Under the pieces are notes generated by a model, which saw only the letters and a list, made by a program, of their open reading frames with translations, made no database searches and was not told the DNA's origin. A stretch of 14,210 bases of DNA from VRUE01 sp040901495. GTDB lineage: Bacteria > Actinomycetota > Thermoleophilia > Solirubrobacterales > 70-9. Numbering within the stretch: position 1 is the stretch's first letter; every line of letters starts with the position of its first letter. Both the position numbers and the translations under genes were made by a program. Location: assembly GCA_040901495.1 (NCBI GenBank), contig JBBDYO010000071.1, forward strand, positions 1 through 14,210. Direction: 5' to 3'. Below are positions 6,083 through 13,023 of this stretch, one piece after another.

Positions 6083-8341
6083 TCAGCCTGTCACCTGGAT
6101 CGTCACCGGCGCCGAGGCGCCCGGGACGTAGGGCCAGCGCTCCTCGGCCAGGGCGACCGCGCGGAGCCGGATGCGGGCGTGGCCGCTGATGTAGCGGAAC
6201 CGGTAGCGGGCGTGGAAATGGCCGTCATGGTTCGTCCGGGTGACCAGGACCGGCCGCCAGCGACGGGCCGCCGACTCGTAGTACTGCACGGCGACAAGCT
6301 TGCCGCGCCTCGGCACCGGCGCCCCGCGGGTGCGGACGCGGCCCCATAGACGGACCGCCTCGCCGGTTCGCAACTGCAGCGGCCTGGCGTGGAGGACAGC
6401 GGCGCCGCGGACCCGCAGCGCCAGGGCGGGGCGCCGGGCGCGGTCGAGCCCCGGCTCACCCCGGTAGGTAACCGTGATGCGCCGCGACGGGCCCCGCGAC
6501 AGCGGCAGGCGGAAGCCGCCGTGCGCCCCGGTCACGACGGCATCGATCCGCCGCCGGGCGAGGGCGCCTCGCGAGGGCCTCGAGACGACCCGCAAACGGC
6601 GGCCGGCGAGGCCCGCGCCCTCGGCGTTGACCAAGCGCCCGCTCAACATCGCGGTAGCGCCAAACGGGACCGTCACCTGCGGGCCGCGGTGCTGGCGCCA
6701 GCGCAGACGGGCGAACACCCGGGTCTTGGCCGCCGCCGATGGCGCGGGTCCCTTCGCCACCACGGCAGCCGGCGGCACCTTGCGCAGCGCCATCTCGGTG
6801 CCGTCGACGCGGCGGGTGCTCGACGCTTTATTCCCGGCGCCATCCACCGCGTCGGCGCGGAAGACGTAGGTCCCAGGCCCGAGGTCGCCCGGAAGGTGGC
6901 CGAGCAGCCGAGCCGATCCCGGTTCCGCGCCGGGCTCGAACTTGGTCGCCAGCTCGATCCACCGCTCGGTACCCAGCCTCCGGTAGAGGATCGTCCCGGC
7001 CGCCGGCCCGGAATGGACGTCGGTCACGTTCGCCCGGACCGTGCCCGGAAAGCCGACGCCGTCATCCGCCTCGAACGCGATCCCCGGCGCCACGTCGTCG
7101 AAGCGCAGCGGCACCGAGATCGCGGAAGGGGGGGCCTCGTTGCCGGCCTCGTCGCGAAGCCAGATCTGCGCCAGGTAGGCGCCCGGCATCGGCATGCGCA
7201 GGTCGCGCAGGGCGGTGAGGTCACGGCCGGGCGCGAACTGCACCCCGGTGTCGAAGCCGGCCGCGCCGAGCACCCGCCAGGAGGCGCCGCCGATCGGGCT
7301 GCCACGCCCCTGGTCGGGGTTCGCCCAGCCGAGGTCGAAGTCGTTGGTGTTCCGCCAGCCCTCGCCCCCAACCACCGAGACGCTGCGCGGGTGAGCGGGC
7401 GGCGTGTTGTCGATCAGAACGGTGCGGGGCGCGACGCAGGCGGCGTTCCCGGCGAAGTCCGTCGCGCAGTGGCCGAGCGTGTGAGGGCCATCGCTGAAGT
7501 TGGCGGTCATCACGATCGCCGAGCCGGATGCGCTGGGCTCGCAGGGCCGCATCCTGGTGCCCCGCCATTCGCCGCCGATCATTTCTTTGGCGCAGGGGTA
7601 CTCGGCCAGCGCCACACGAGCGCCGTCGATCGACGTCTCGCCGTAGCGGATCCCGCCACCGCCGTCCGATCCCCAGAACTGGACGCCCTGGATCCCGCGC
7701 CGCCAACCGCCGGCCGTCAGGTCGCCGCCGATGCCGGCGGCCGGCCCGCCGTTGTCTTCGACCGTGAGCGTCAGCGCCCGCACCGCCGACCAGGAGCTCG
7801 CATCGAGGCTGCACCATTTGCTTTCCGCGCGTGCGCAGAGCAGGCGATCCTCGATTGCCGGCACCCCGGGTGAGAAGCCGGCGACGAAGTTGCGAGGCGT
7901 GACGTCGGTGGACGCGGCGCTGGCGAAGGGGCTGAAGCCGCCACTCCAAGTGCCGGCCCCGATGCGCTGCTCCATTCCGTCGTGCAGCGCATGCCACCAG
8001 GTGCCGCTGACCCGGGTTATCGACGTTCCCGACGGCGCCACCCAGCGCCACCGCGCGAAGCGCGTGCCGGAGACGGTCGAGGCGCCGCTCCGCGTGAAGC
8101 TCTTCATGTGGGCGCCGTCGAAGGGGTCTGTCCCGGGCGGGGTCGCGCAGTAGGCGTCGGGGCGGAACTTCGCCCCGCCGGTGGAATCGCCCCAGTCCGC
8201 GTCCGCGCCAACGTGCCAGCCGCACTGCGCAACGGTGTACTTCGCTCCGCTCGCCTCGCGCACGAACAGGAGGAGGAACGCCAACGCCAGCAGGACCCCC
8301 AACCCGACGACCCGAACAAGCGCACCACTCCGCCTCGACAT
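6083..8341 (-). CDS. Large secreted multi-domain beta-sandwich protein of unknown function
   Basis: The 752-aa product begins MSRRSGALVRVVGLGVLLALAF, a typical Sec signal (Arg-rich start, hydrophobic core about 8-27), with likely cleavage after A33 (EASGA-KY). Mature residues to about 310 form a Trp/Gly/Cys-rich region with several cysteines (AQCGW, DAYCAT, LLCARAESKWC, YPCAK, RPCEP, HCATD, AACVA), suggesting extracellular disulfides. Next come Ig/Fn3-like stretches with TPPAHPRSVSV, LRDEAGNEAPPSA and DAVDGAGNKAS-type motifs, typical of bacterial Ig-like repeats. The last 200 residues are Arg-rich and hold two related beta-sandwich units (about 555-645 and 650-752), each with a SGRL/WGRV...G.P...R strand pattern. 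There is no LPXTG or C-terminal membrane anchor and no enzymatic motif I recognise. The ATG at 8341 has AGGAGG four bases upstream (8346-8351), so the longer frame to 8392 is rejected. Divergent from mrp. Confidence 0.85.
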   Translation of the reverse strand: MSRRSGALVRVVGLGVLLALAFLLLFVREASGAKYTVAQCGWHVGADADWGDSTGGAKFRPDAYCATPPGTDPFDGAHMKSFTRSGASTVSGTRFARWRWVAPSGTSITRVSGTWWHALHDGMEQRIGAGTWSGGFSPFASAASTDVTPRNFVAGFSPGVPAIEDRLLCARAESKWCSLDASSWSAVRALTLTVEDNGGPAAGIGGDLTAGGWRRGIQGVQFWGSDGGGGIRYGETSIDGARVALAEYPCAKEMIGGEWRGTRMRPCEPSASGSAIVMTANFSDGPHTLGHCATDFAGNAACVAPRTVLIDNTPPAHPRSVSVVGGEGWRNTNDFDLGWANPDQGRGSPIGGASWRVLGAAGFDTGVQFAPGRDLTALRDLRMPMPGAYLAQIWLRDEAGNEAPPSAISVPLRFDDVAPGIAFEADDGVGFPGTVRANVTDVHSGPAAGTILYRRLGTERWIELATKFEPGAEPGSARLLGHLPGDLGPGTYVFRADAVDGAGNKASSTRRVDGTEMALRKVPPAAVVAKGPAPSAAAKTRVFARLRWRQHRGPQVTVPFGATAMLSGRLVNAEGAGLAGRRLRVVSRPSRGALARRRIDAVVTGAHGGFRLPLSRGPSRRITVTYRGEPGLDRARRPALALRVRGAAVLHARPLQLRTGEAVRLWGRVRTRGAPVPRRGKLVAVQYYESAARRWRPVLVTRTNHDGHFHARYRFRYISGHARIRLRAVALAEERWPYVPGASAPVTIQVTG

Positions 8342-8415
8342 CAACCCTCCTCGATTGACCGCATTTCGAGTCCAAGGGCACAGCCATGCCAATCTCTCCC
8401 CCCGCCGGACGGATG

Positions 8416-8466
8416 TATGGATGCCTGACTCGTATGGATGTCTGACTCGTATGGATGCCCGGCTCG
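8416..8466. repeat. Three tandem 17-nt repeats in a divergent promoter region
   Basis: TATGGATGCCTGACTCG (8416-8432), TATGGATGTCTGACTCG (8433-8449) and TATGGATGCCCGGCTCG (8450-8466) stand head to tail; units 1 and 2 differ by one base, unit 3 by three from unit 1. They lie between the divergent secreted-protein gene (starts 8341) and mrp (starts 8537). The 17-base period is not a codon multiple and only the longest, unlikely version of the mrp frame runs into it. It may be a repeated operator. The rest of 8342-8536 shows no gene. Confidence 0.9.
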
Positions 8467-8536
8467 GAAGCTGCGGGGATGGCTAGGCGACGGCGCGCCC
8501 ATAGGGGACGCGTGCCGGGACGACGCCTCTGCGAAA

Positions 8537-9703
8537 ATGGCCCGGATGCCTCTTCCGACCAACGAGCAGATCACCGAGAAGCTGCGCGCGGTGATCGATC
8601 CGGAGCTGCGTCGCTCGATCGTCGAGCTGGGAATGGTGCGCTCGATCGAGGTCAAGGACGACGGCCGGGTCGAGGTCATTGTCTCACTGACCACCGCGGG
8701 CTGCCCGATCCGCTCCCACTTCGAACAGGCGGTCGCCCAGCAGGTCTCAGAGCTGGACGGCGTGACCTCGGTGGCGGTCGGCTTCGACGTCCTCTCCGAC
8801 GAGGAGAAAGGCAGCCTGCAGAAAACGCTGGGGCGCGGCAAGCTGCCCGCCGGTGCCCTGGCCCAGGTCAAAAACGTGATCTGCGTCTCCTCGGGCAAGG
8901 GCGGCGTCGGCAAGTCGACGATGACCGCCAACCTGGCCGCGGCGCTGACCGCCGAAGGCCATTCGGCGGGCGCCCTGGACTGCGACGTCTATGGCTACTC
9001 GATCCCGCGCATGCTCGGCGTCAACCGCAAACCCGACGTCAACGGGGAGCGCAAGATCCTGCCGCTGGAGGCGCCGAGCGGCGTCAAGGTGATGTCGATC
9101 GGCTTCTTCGTCGAGGAGAACGCGGCGGTCGTCTGGCGCGGGCCGATGCTCCACAAGGCGATCCAGCAGTTCCTCGAGGACGTCGCCTGGGGCGAGCTCG
9201 AGTACCTGCTGCTCGACCTCCCGCCCGGGACCGGCGACGTCTCGATGACCCTCGCCCAGCTCCTGCCCCAGGCCAAGTTCCTGGTCGTGACGACTCCGCA
9301 GCCGGCGGCGCAGACGGTGGCCAAGCGCGGCGCCGACATGGCGAGCAAGTTTGACCTCGAGCTGCTCGGAGTGATCGAGAACATGTCCGGCTTCACGACC
9401 CCGAGCGGCGAGCGCTTCACCATCTTCGGAGAGGGCGGCGGGCAGCTCCTCGCCGACGAACTCGACGTGCCACTGCTTGGCAAGGTGCCGCTGTCGGAGC
9501 CGCTGCGCGAGCACGCCGACTCCGGCTCGCCGCTGGTCACCGCGGAGCCGGACGCCCCCGCTTCGCAGGCGATCCGCCAGGCCGCCCGCGGCATCGTCGC
9601 CTCCACCCCCCAGGAGCTGCCGGTCCTACAGGCCGTCCCGGCCGCCGCCGAGCCGCCGCCGGTCAGCGGCACCCCGCTGCCGGTCGTCCAAAGCGGCGCA
9701 TAG
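8537..9703 (+). CDS. mrp: Mrp/NBP35-family P-loop ATPase, iron-sulfur cluster carrier type
   Basis: The 388-aa product joins an N-terminal MIP18 (DUF59) domain (about 8-85; IDPELRRSIVELGMVR and TTAGCP with a conserved Cys) to a deviant-Walker ATPase. The P-loop SSGKGGVGKST is at about 118-128, followed by LDCDVYGYSIPRMLG and LLDLPPGTGDVSMTLAQLLP. Family members hold and deliver Fe-S clusters in the cytosol. Here the CxxC expected after ENMSGF is replaced by TTPSGERFTIFGEGGG, so the usual bridging-cluster cysteines are absent; my recollection is that other actinobacterial Mrp proteins also lack it. The tail is Pro/Ala-rich. Start: the frame is open to 8438, inside the 17-nt repeats; ATG 8537 (MARMPLP) or ATG 8546 (MPLPTNEQ) fit the family N-terminus, though neither has a clear ribosome-binding sequence. 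The stop lies 3 bases from that of the convergent B12 protein. Confidence 0.94.
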   Translation: MARMPLPTNEQITEKLRAVIDPELRRSIVELGMVRSIEVKDDGRVEVIVSLTTAGCPIRSHFEQAVAQQVSELDGVTSVAVGFDVLSDEEKGSLQKTLGRGKLPAGALAQVKNVICVSSGKGGVGKSTMTANLAAALTAEGHSAGALDCDVYGYSIPRMLGVNRKPDVNGERKILPLEAPSGVKVMSIGFFVEENAAVVWRGPMLHKAIQQFLEDVAWGELEYLLLDLPPGTGDVSMTLAQLLPQAKFLVVTTPQPAAQTVAKRGADMASKFDLELLGVIENMSGFTTPSGERFTIFGEGGGQLLADELDVPLLGKVPLSEPLREHADSGSPLVTAEPDAPASQAIRQAARGIVASTPQELPVLQAVPAAAEPPPVSGTPLPVVQSGA

Positions 9704-9706
9704 CTC

Positions 9707-10366
9707 CTAAGCCGATCGGGGGTGGACGGCGTCCTCGACTGAGGCGACGATCTCGTCGACCTGGTCGACGACGGTGACCTCGGGACCCAGGACCTCACGG
9801 ATCGCCGGCCCCGCTCCCCCCGCGATGAGCGGCAGCTGCGGCGCGGCGCTTTGGATCTCCGCCACGGTGGTGGCCAGGGTGAGGGCGGTGGCCGGCATCT
9901 TGGCGGCGAGAACGCAGACCGCAGGCTGAGCCTCGGCGGCCATTGCAGCCAGCGAGTCGGTCGGAGCGTCGGCGCCGACGAAAAGAACGTCGAAGCCGGC
10001 GCCCTCGAGCAAATCGGCCGCCATGCGCAAACCGATCACATGACGCTCACCTTCGACGCAGGCCGTGAGGATCCGCTCCCTTGTTCGGGCCGGCCGCTCG
10101 AAGAGGGTGGGATAGACGAGGCTCATCAGCTGCTCCACGACCGCGGACGCAAAGTGCTCTTCAGCCACCGAGATCGTCCCCTCCTCCCACAGGTCTCCGA
10201 CACTGGCCAGCGCGGGTGCGATGACCCGCGAGTAGATGTGCGGCCCCGGCACGCCGGCTTCGAGCAGGCTCCGGATCTGAGCTTCCGCATCGGCGGCGTC
10301 TGGACGTATCAGAGCGTCGAGCAACGCCTCCGTCGCGGAGGCGTCAGGTTCCGTCGGCTGATCCAT
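9707..10366 (-). CDS. Stand-alone cobalamin-binding protein with CarH-type light-sensor motifs
   Basis: The 219-aa product has a helical B12-binding cap (about 12-90) and a Rossmann-like cobalamin-binding domain (about 97-215). The cap contains W60-x9-E70-H71 (LWEEGTISVAEEH), the W-x9-EH signature of the adenosylcobalamin photoreceptor CarH. The Rossmann part has E107-R-H109-V-I-G112, the ExHxxG form of the DxHxxG motif, with H109 the expected lower cobalt ligand; DVLFVGADAPTDSL and a glycine-rich AGGAGP follow. Unlike CarH or LitR there is no N-terminal MerR-type DNA-binding domain, so it would have to act through a partner, as AerR does in purple bacteria. The ATG at 10366 lies inside the last codons of the GAF/HD-GYP gene (23-base overlap) and lacks a strong ribosome-binding site, which suggests translational coupling. 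A corrinoid methyl-carrier role is the main alternative, but no methyltransferase gene is nearby. Confidence 0.88.
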   Translation of the reverse strand: MDQPTEPDASATEALLDALIRPDAADAEAQIRSLLEAGVPGPHIYSRVIAPALASVGDLWEEGTISVAEEHFASAVVEQLMSLVYPTLFERPARTRERILTACVEGERHVIGLRMAADLLEGAGFDVLFVGADAPTDSLAAMAAEAQPAVCVLAAKMPATALTLATTVAEIQSAAPQLPLIAGGAGPAIREVLGPEVTVVDQVDEIVASVEDAVHPRSA

Positions 10367-11492
10367 AACCGTCTGCGCTCGCAGCGAGGTCGCTCAGAAA
10401 CACGTCGAGGAGGTCTGGGTCGAAATGGGTGCCACGTTCCTCGCGAAGCATTTCGGCGGCGTCTTCGGCGCTGAAAGCAGGGCGGTAGACCCGAGCGCTG
10501 CGAAGGGCGTCATAGACGTCGGCGATCGCCACTATCCGCCCCTCGATCGGGATCTGCTCACCGGCAAGCCCGCGCGGATAGCCTCCTCCGTCCCAGCGCT
10601 CATGGTGCGTCCAGGCGATCAAGGCAGCCAGCTCGAGTGCCTCAGAGACCGAGCCCCTGAGCAGCTCGTAGCCTGCTTCGGCGTGACGCTCGATCACCGC
10701 TCGCTCCTCGCTTGTCAGCTTGCCCGGCTTGAGCAACACGGCGTCGGGGATGGCGACCTTGCCGGCGTCGTGCAACGGGCTCGCGAGGAGGATCCCCTCG
10801 GCGGTCGAAGCATCGAGGCCGGCTCGAATGGCGAGATCGTGGGAGAGCCGGCTGACACGCTGAACGTGCATGCCGGTGTCATCGTCGCGGTACTCGACCA
10901 TCTGCGAGAGGCGGAAGATCGTTTCGGTCTGCGAAGCGTCGAGCCTCGCCAGGGCGCTGCGGAGCTCTCCGGCGTTGCTCACCAGCTCCACTCCCAGGGT
11001 CTCGCGAATGCTGCGTTCGATCTCGTGTCGCTCGAGGTGGTCCTCGATCAGCCGCGCAAGCGCGTGCATGAACGTGATGTCGCGCTCGGCAAGCGAAGTG
11101 TCAGGTTGGTGGCTCACGCAGCACAGCGAGCCCTCCGTTCCGTCGGGAAATCGAAACGGAACCGCGGCGTAAGCGCCAATTTCCGCCTGCTTGGTTATCT
11201 CGAGGTCGCGTACACGCTCGTCGGCGCCGCTGTCGGGGATGACGTTTGGAAGCTCGCCGTTCAGCATCCTCTGGCAATAGGTACCCACGGCCGGTGGGCC
11301 CTCGTTGAGGCTCATGCCAAACGAGTCCGCATCCCCATCGAGCGCCCGGTACACCTGCCGCTCATCCGTGAACTCGGCCACATATGCGGCATCCATGCCA
11401 AGCAGCTCACGAGCAATCGCCACAGCCCCCTCGAGAACTTCCCGGGTTTGAGGCGCTTTCGCGGCAACAGAGGTGGCTTGCGTACCACTCAT
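10344..11492 (-). CDS. GAF-HD-GYP protein, candidate cyclic-di-GMP phosphodiesterase
   Basis: Counting from the ATG at 11492 the product is 382 aa. Residues about 15-155 are a GAF sensor domain (REVLEGAVAIARELLGMDAAYVAEF ... AYAAVPFRFPDGTEGSLCCVS), and about 155-190 form a helical linker. From about 190 comes an HD-GYP domain with the full motif set: EYRDDDTGMH (H209), LHDAGKVAIPD (H241, D242), ERHAEAGYELL (H270), THHERWDGGGYPRGLAGEQIP (H296, H297, GYP 305-307) and RIVAIADVYDAL. Such domains hydrolyse cyclic-di-GMP using a di- or tri-iron/manganese centre, so activity is likely. No membrane segment or signal peptide; soluble. The TTG six bases further upstream (11498) is a less likely start. 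The gene overlaps and precedes the cobalamin-binding protein, its probable partner. Its 5' side faces a gap rich in inverted repeats. What the GAF domain binds is unknown. Confidence 0.94.
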   Translation of the reverse strand: MSGTQATSVAAKAPQTREVLEGAVAIARELLGMDAAYVAEFTDERQVYRALDGDADSFGMSLNEGPPAVGTYCQRMLNGELPNVIPDSGADERVRDLEITKQAEIGAYAAVPFRFPDGTEGSLCCVSHQPDTSLAERDITFMHALARLIEDHLERHEIERSIRETLGVELVSNAGELRSALARLDASQTETIFRLSQMVEYRDDDTGMHVQRVSRLSHDLAIRAGLDASTAEGILLASPLHDAGKVAIPDAVLLKPGKLTSEERAVIERHAEAGYELLRGSVSEALELAALIAWTHHERWDGGGYPRGLAGEQIPIEGRIVAIADVYDALRSARVYRPAFSAEDAAEMLREERGTHFDPDLLDVFLSDLAASADGYGSADGT

Positions 11493-11520
11493 CCTCAAAT
11501 CACGCTAGCAAGCGCAAAGC

Positions 11521-11597
11521 TCCGGCACCACCGGATCGCTTTAGCGGCACCCACTACTTGAATTGTCTAGTGAGCGGGCAGGCTGTGATTAGTCACA
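11521..11597. promoter_or_regulatory. Cluster of short inverted repeats upstream of the GAF/HD-GYP gene
   Basis: The 178-base gap between the ferredoxin stop and the GAF/HD-GYP start is less GC-rich than its surroundings and contains three perfect 5-bp dyads: TCCGG-N5-CCGGA (11521-11535), CACTA-N11-TAGTG (11552-11572) and TGTGA-TTAG-TCACA (11584-11597). A CTTG-TT-CAAG dyad lies near 11636-11645. These are candidate operator or promoter elements for the light/B12 operon. No confident -35/-10 pair was identified. Confidence 0.35.
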
Positions 11598-11652
11598 ACA
11601 AGAGTTCGTGCCCGAACACCGTGGACTCAAACCCCTTGTTCAAGCCAAAAAG

Positions 11653-11682
11653 CTACGCCGCGCTTTGCGTCTACGCCGCGCT
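11653..11682. repeat. 12-nt direct repeat duplicating the ferredoxin stop codon
   Basis: CTACGCCGCGCT occurs at 11653-11664 and 11671-11682, 18 bases apart. On the minus strand each copy reads AGC GCG GCG TAG (Ser-Ala-Ala-stop), and the 18-base offset keeps the second stop in frame. The pattern parallels the 15-nt duplication at 369-398. Confidence 0.85.
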
Positions 11683-11940
11683 CTTCTTGTAATACTCGGC
11701 GTTGATCTCGGCGTATTTGGCCCACTCGGCCGGCAGCTGGTCCTCGGCGAAGCAGGCGTCCACGGGACAGGCCTCGACGCAGGCATCGCAGTCGATGCAC
11801 TCGTCGGGGTCGATGTAGAGCATCTCGACCGAGTCGTAGTCGGGCTCGTCCGGGGTCGGGTGGATGCAGTCGACCGGACATACCTCGACACACGAGTTGT
11901 CCTTGGTGCCTATGCACGGCTCGGCAATGACGTAGGTCAT
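11671..11940 (-). CDS. fdxA: Seven-iron (3Fe-4S/4Fe-4S) ferredoxin
   Basis: The 89-aa product is a small acidic cytosolic electron carrier of the actinobacterial FdxA type. The cysteine pattern matches 7Fe ferredoxins such as Azotobacter FdI: C9 and C17 with C58 for the [3Fe-4S] cluster, and C21 with C48, C51 and C54 for the [4Fe-4S] cluster; C25 is the extra cysteine. The C-terminal half (AEDQLPAEWAKYAEINAEYYKKSAA) resembles mycobacterial and Streptomyces homologs. The ATG at 11940 has AGGAGA about 12 bases upstream, a somewhat long spacing. The gene stands alone: the next gene upstream is divergent and the one downstream lies 178 bases away. Likely redox partners (for example a cytochrome P450 or an oxidoreductase) are not adjacent. 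The stop codon is repeated in frame 18 bases later. Confidence 0.95.
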   Translation of the reverse strand: MTYVIAEPCIGTKDNSCVEVCPVDCIHPTPDEPDYDSVEMLYIDPDECIDCDACVEACPVDACFAEDQLPAEWAKYAEINAEYYKKSAA

Positions 11941-12066
11941 TCGAGGCTTTATCTCCTAAGTCGTCTTTTCGGTGCCGGGGCGGGGCTCAGGCCCCCACCA
12001 GCGCGAGCGCACATTTTAGGGATGCGCGACGGCGGACGGCGGCGTGGAGGGTCGGCGAAGGGCTTG

Positions 12067-12083
12067 CTGCGGGGCACCCGCAG
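12067..12083. promoter_or_regulatory. 7-bp perfect hairpin in the ferredoxin/SDR divergent region
   Basis: CTGCGGG-GCA-CCCGCAG is a perfect 7-bp stem with a 3-base loop, 61 bases before the SDR start. The 204-base divergent region 11941-12144 must hold promoters for both ferredoxin and SDR genes; no clear -35/-10 pair was recognised. It also has a weak GGGGC-TCAG-GCCCC hairpin near 11983-11996. The stem may be an operator or part of the SDR 5' leader. Confidence 0.4.
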
Positions 12084-12144
12084 TCGAGTCTCTAGGGTTT
12101 GAGCGTCGCATGACGGGACACGCCAACCCCAACGAAGCGCCGCG

Positions 12145-13023
12145 ATGCTGCTGCTGACCGGCGCCACCGGGAGCATCGGCTCGCGCCTGCTGCCCCAACT
12201 GCTCGAGCGGGGCGATGACGTGCGCTGCCTGGTGCGGGAGCCGCGGAAACTGGGCGCGCGGCGGGTCGACGTGCAGATCGCGCTCGGGGACCTCGGCGAG
12301 ATGTCCGACCCCTACCTGGTCCGCCAGGCGCTGCGCGGGGTCGACACCGTGATCCACCTGGCGGCGACGATCCGCGACCAACCGCCGCACCAGCTGGAGG
12401 AGCTGAACGGGCTGGCGACCGTCCGCCTGCTGCGCGCCGCCGAGCGCAGCGGGGTGCGTCGCTTCATCTTCTTCAGCGCTCTCAACGCCGGGCCCGCCCA
12501 GCGCACGCGCTTCTTCCGCGCCAAGTGGCTGGCGGAGCGGGCGGTCTCCTCCTCCCCGCTGGAGACGACGATCTTCGCCCCCTCGATCGTCTACGACCAC
12601 AGCGACCCCTGGATCACCCTGCTGCGGCGCTTCTCCTTCCTGCCGGTGATGCCGGTCTCGGGCAGCGGCGGCGCGCGGTTCCAGCCGATCTGGGCCGAGG
12701 ACGCCGCTCGCTGCGTCGTCGCCGCCCTGGCCGGCGAGGACCGCCGCTATGAGCTGGCCGGGCCCGACGCGCTCTCCTACGACGACATGTCCGACCTGGT
12801 CAGCCGCATCGCCGGTCGGCCCCGGCCGCTCATCCACCTGCCGCTGCCGCTGGTCCGTTACGGATTGCTTGCGGCCCGCTCCATCGCCGGCGAGGCCGTG
12901 TTTGCAACCTGGGAGGAGGCCGAGCTGATGGAGGTCTCCATGGTCAGCGAGCGCGGCACCGCAGACGCCGAGGCGCTCGGAGTCAAGCCAAGGAGGATGA
13001 GCGATGTCTTGGAGGAGGGCTAG
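12145..13023 (+). CDS. Atypical SDR NAD(P)-binding protein (NDUFA9/NmrA-like)
   Basis: The 292-aa product has an N-terminal Rossmann fold with the dinucleotide motif TGATGSIG (5-12), then VIHLAA (69-74) and IFFSALNAGP (108-117). The family's usual catalytic Tyr in YxxxK is Phe here: F123-FRA-K127 in RTRFFRAKWLAE. The protein may therefore bind NAD(P) without normal dehydrogenase chemistry, like the atypical SDR proteins related to complex I subunit NDUFA9 and NmrA. The C-terminal half (ARFQPIWAEDAARCVVAALAG, YELAGPDALSYDDM) is typical of that group, often annotated as quinone- or lipid-related epimerase-like proteins. Start ATG 12145 begins directly at the first beta strand and lacks a strong ribosome-binding sequence. 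The 3' end overlaps the next gene by 20 bases, so the two are probably co-expressed. Cytosolic; substrate unknown. Confidence 0.88.
   Translation: MLLLTGATGSIGSRLLPQLLERGDDVRCLVREPRKLGARRVDVQIALGDLGEMSDPYLVRQALRGVDTVIHLAATIRDQPPHQLEELNGLATVRLLRAAERSGVRRFIFFSALNAGPAQRTRFFRAKWLAERAVSSSPLETTIFAPSIVYDHSDPWITLLRRFSFLPVMPVSGSGGARFQPIWAEDAARCVVAALAGEDRRYELAGPDALSYDDMSDLVSRIAGRPRPLIHLPLPLVRYGLLAARSIAGEAVFATWEEAELMEVSMVSERGTADAEALGVKPRRMSDVLEEG

Noticed and set aside
6389..7873. 494-aa plus-strand open frame opposite the secreted protein
   Set aside because: The minus-strand gene has a signal peptide, AGGAGG and repeated beta-sandwich domains; the plus frame has low-complexity Arg/Pro/Ala content only.
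8438..8536. Extended N-terminus for Mrp starting at ATG 8438
   Set aside because: It begins inside the 17-nt tandem repeat and adds 33 residues absent from the usual family N-terminus.
9701..9709. Hairpin terminator between mrp and the B12 protein gene
   Set aside because: The two stop codons are only 3 bases apart and no stem-loop with a T-tract is visible; the transcripts must overlap or end inside the opposing genes.
11584..11597. TGTGA-TTAG-TCACA as a CRP/FNR site
   Set aside because: The half-sites match but the spacer is 4 rather than 6 bases, so it is recorded only as a generic dyad.
12110..12154. 14-codon upstream frame overlapping the SDR start
   Set aside because: No ribosome-binding sequence and no pattern suggesting a leader peptide; short frames are common by chance.
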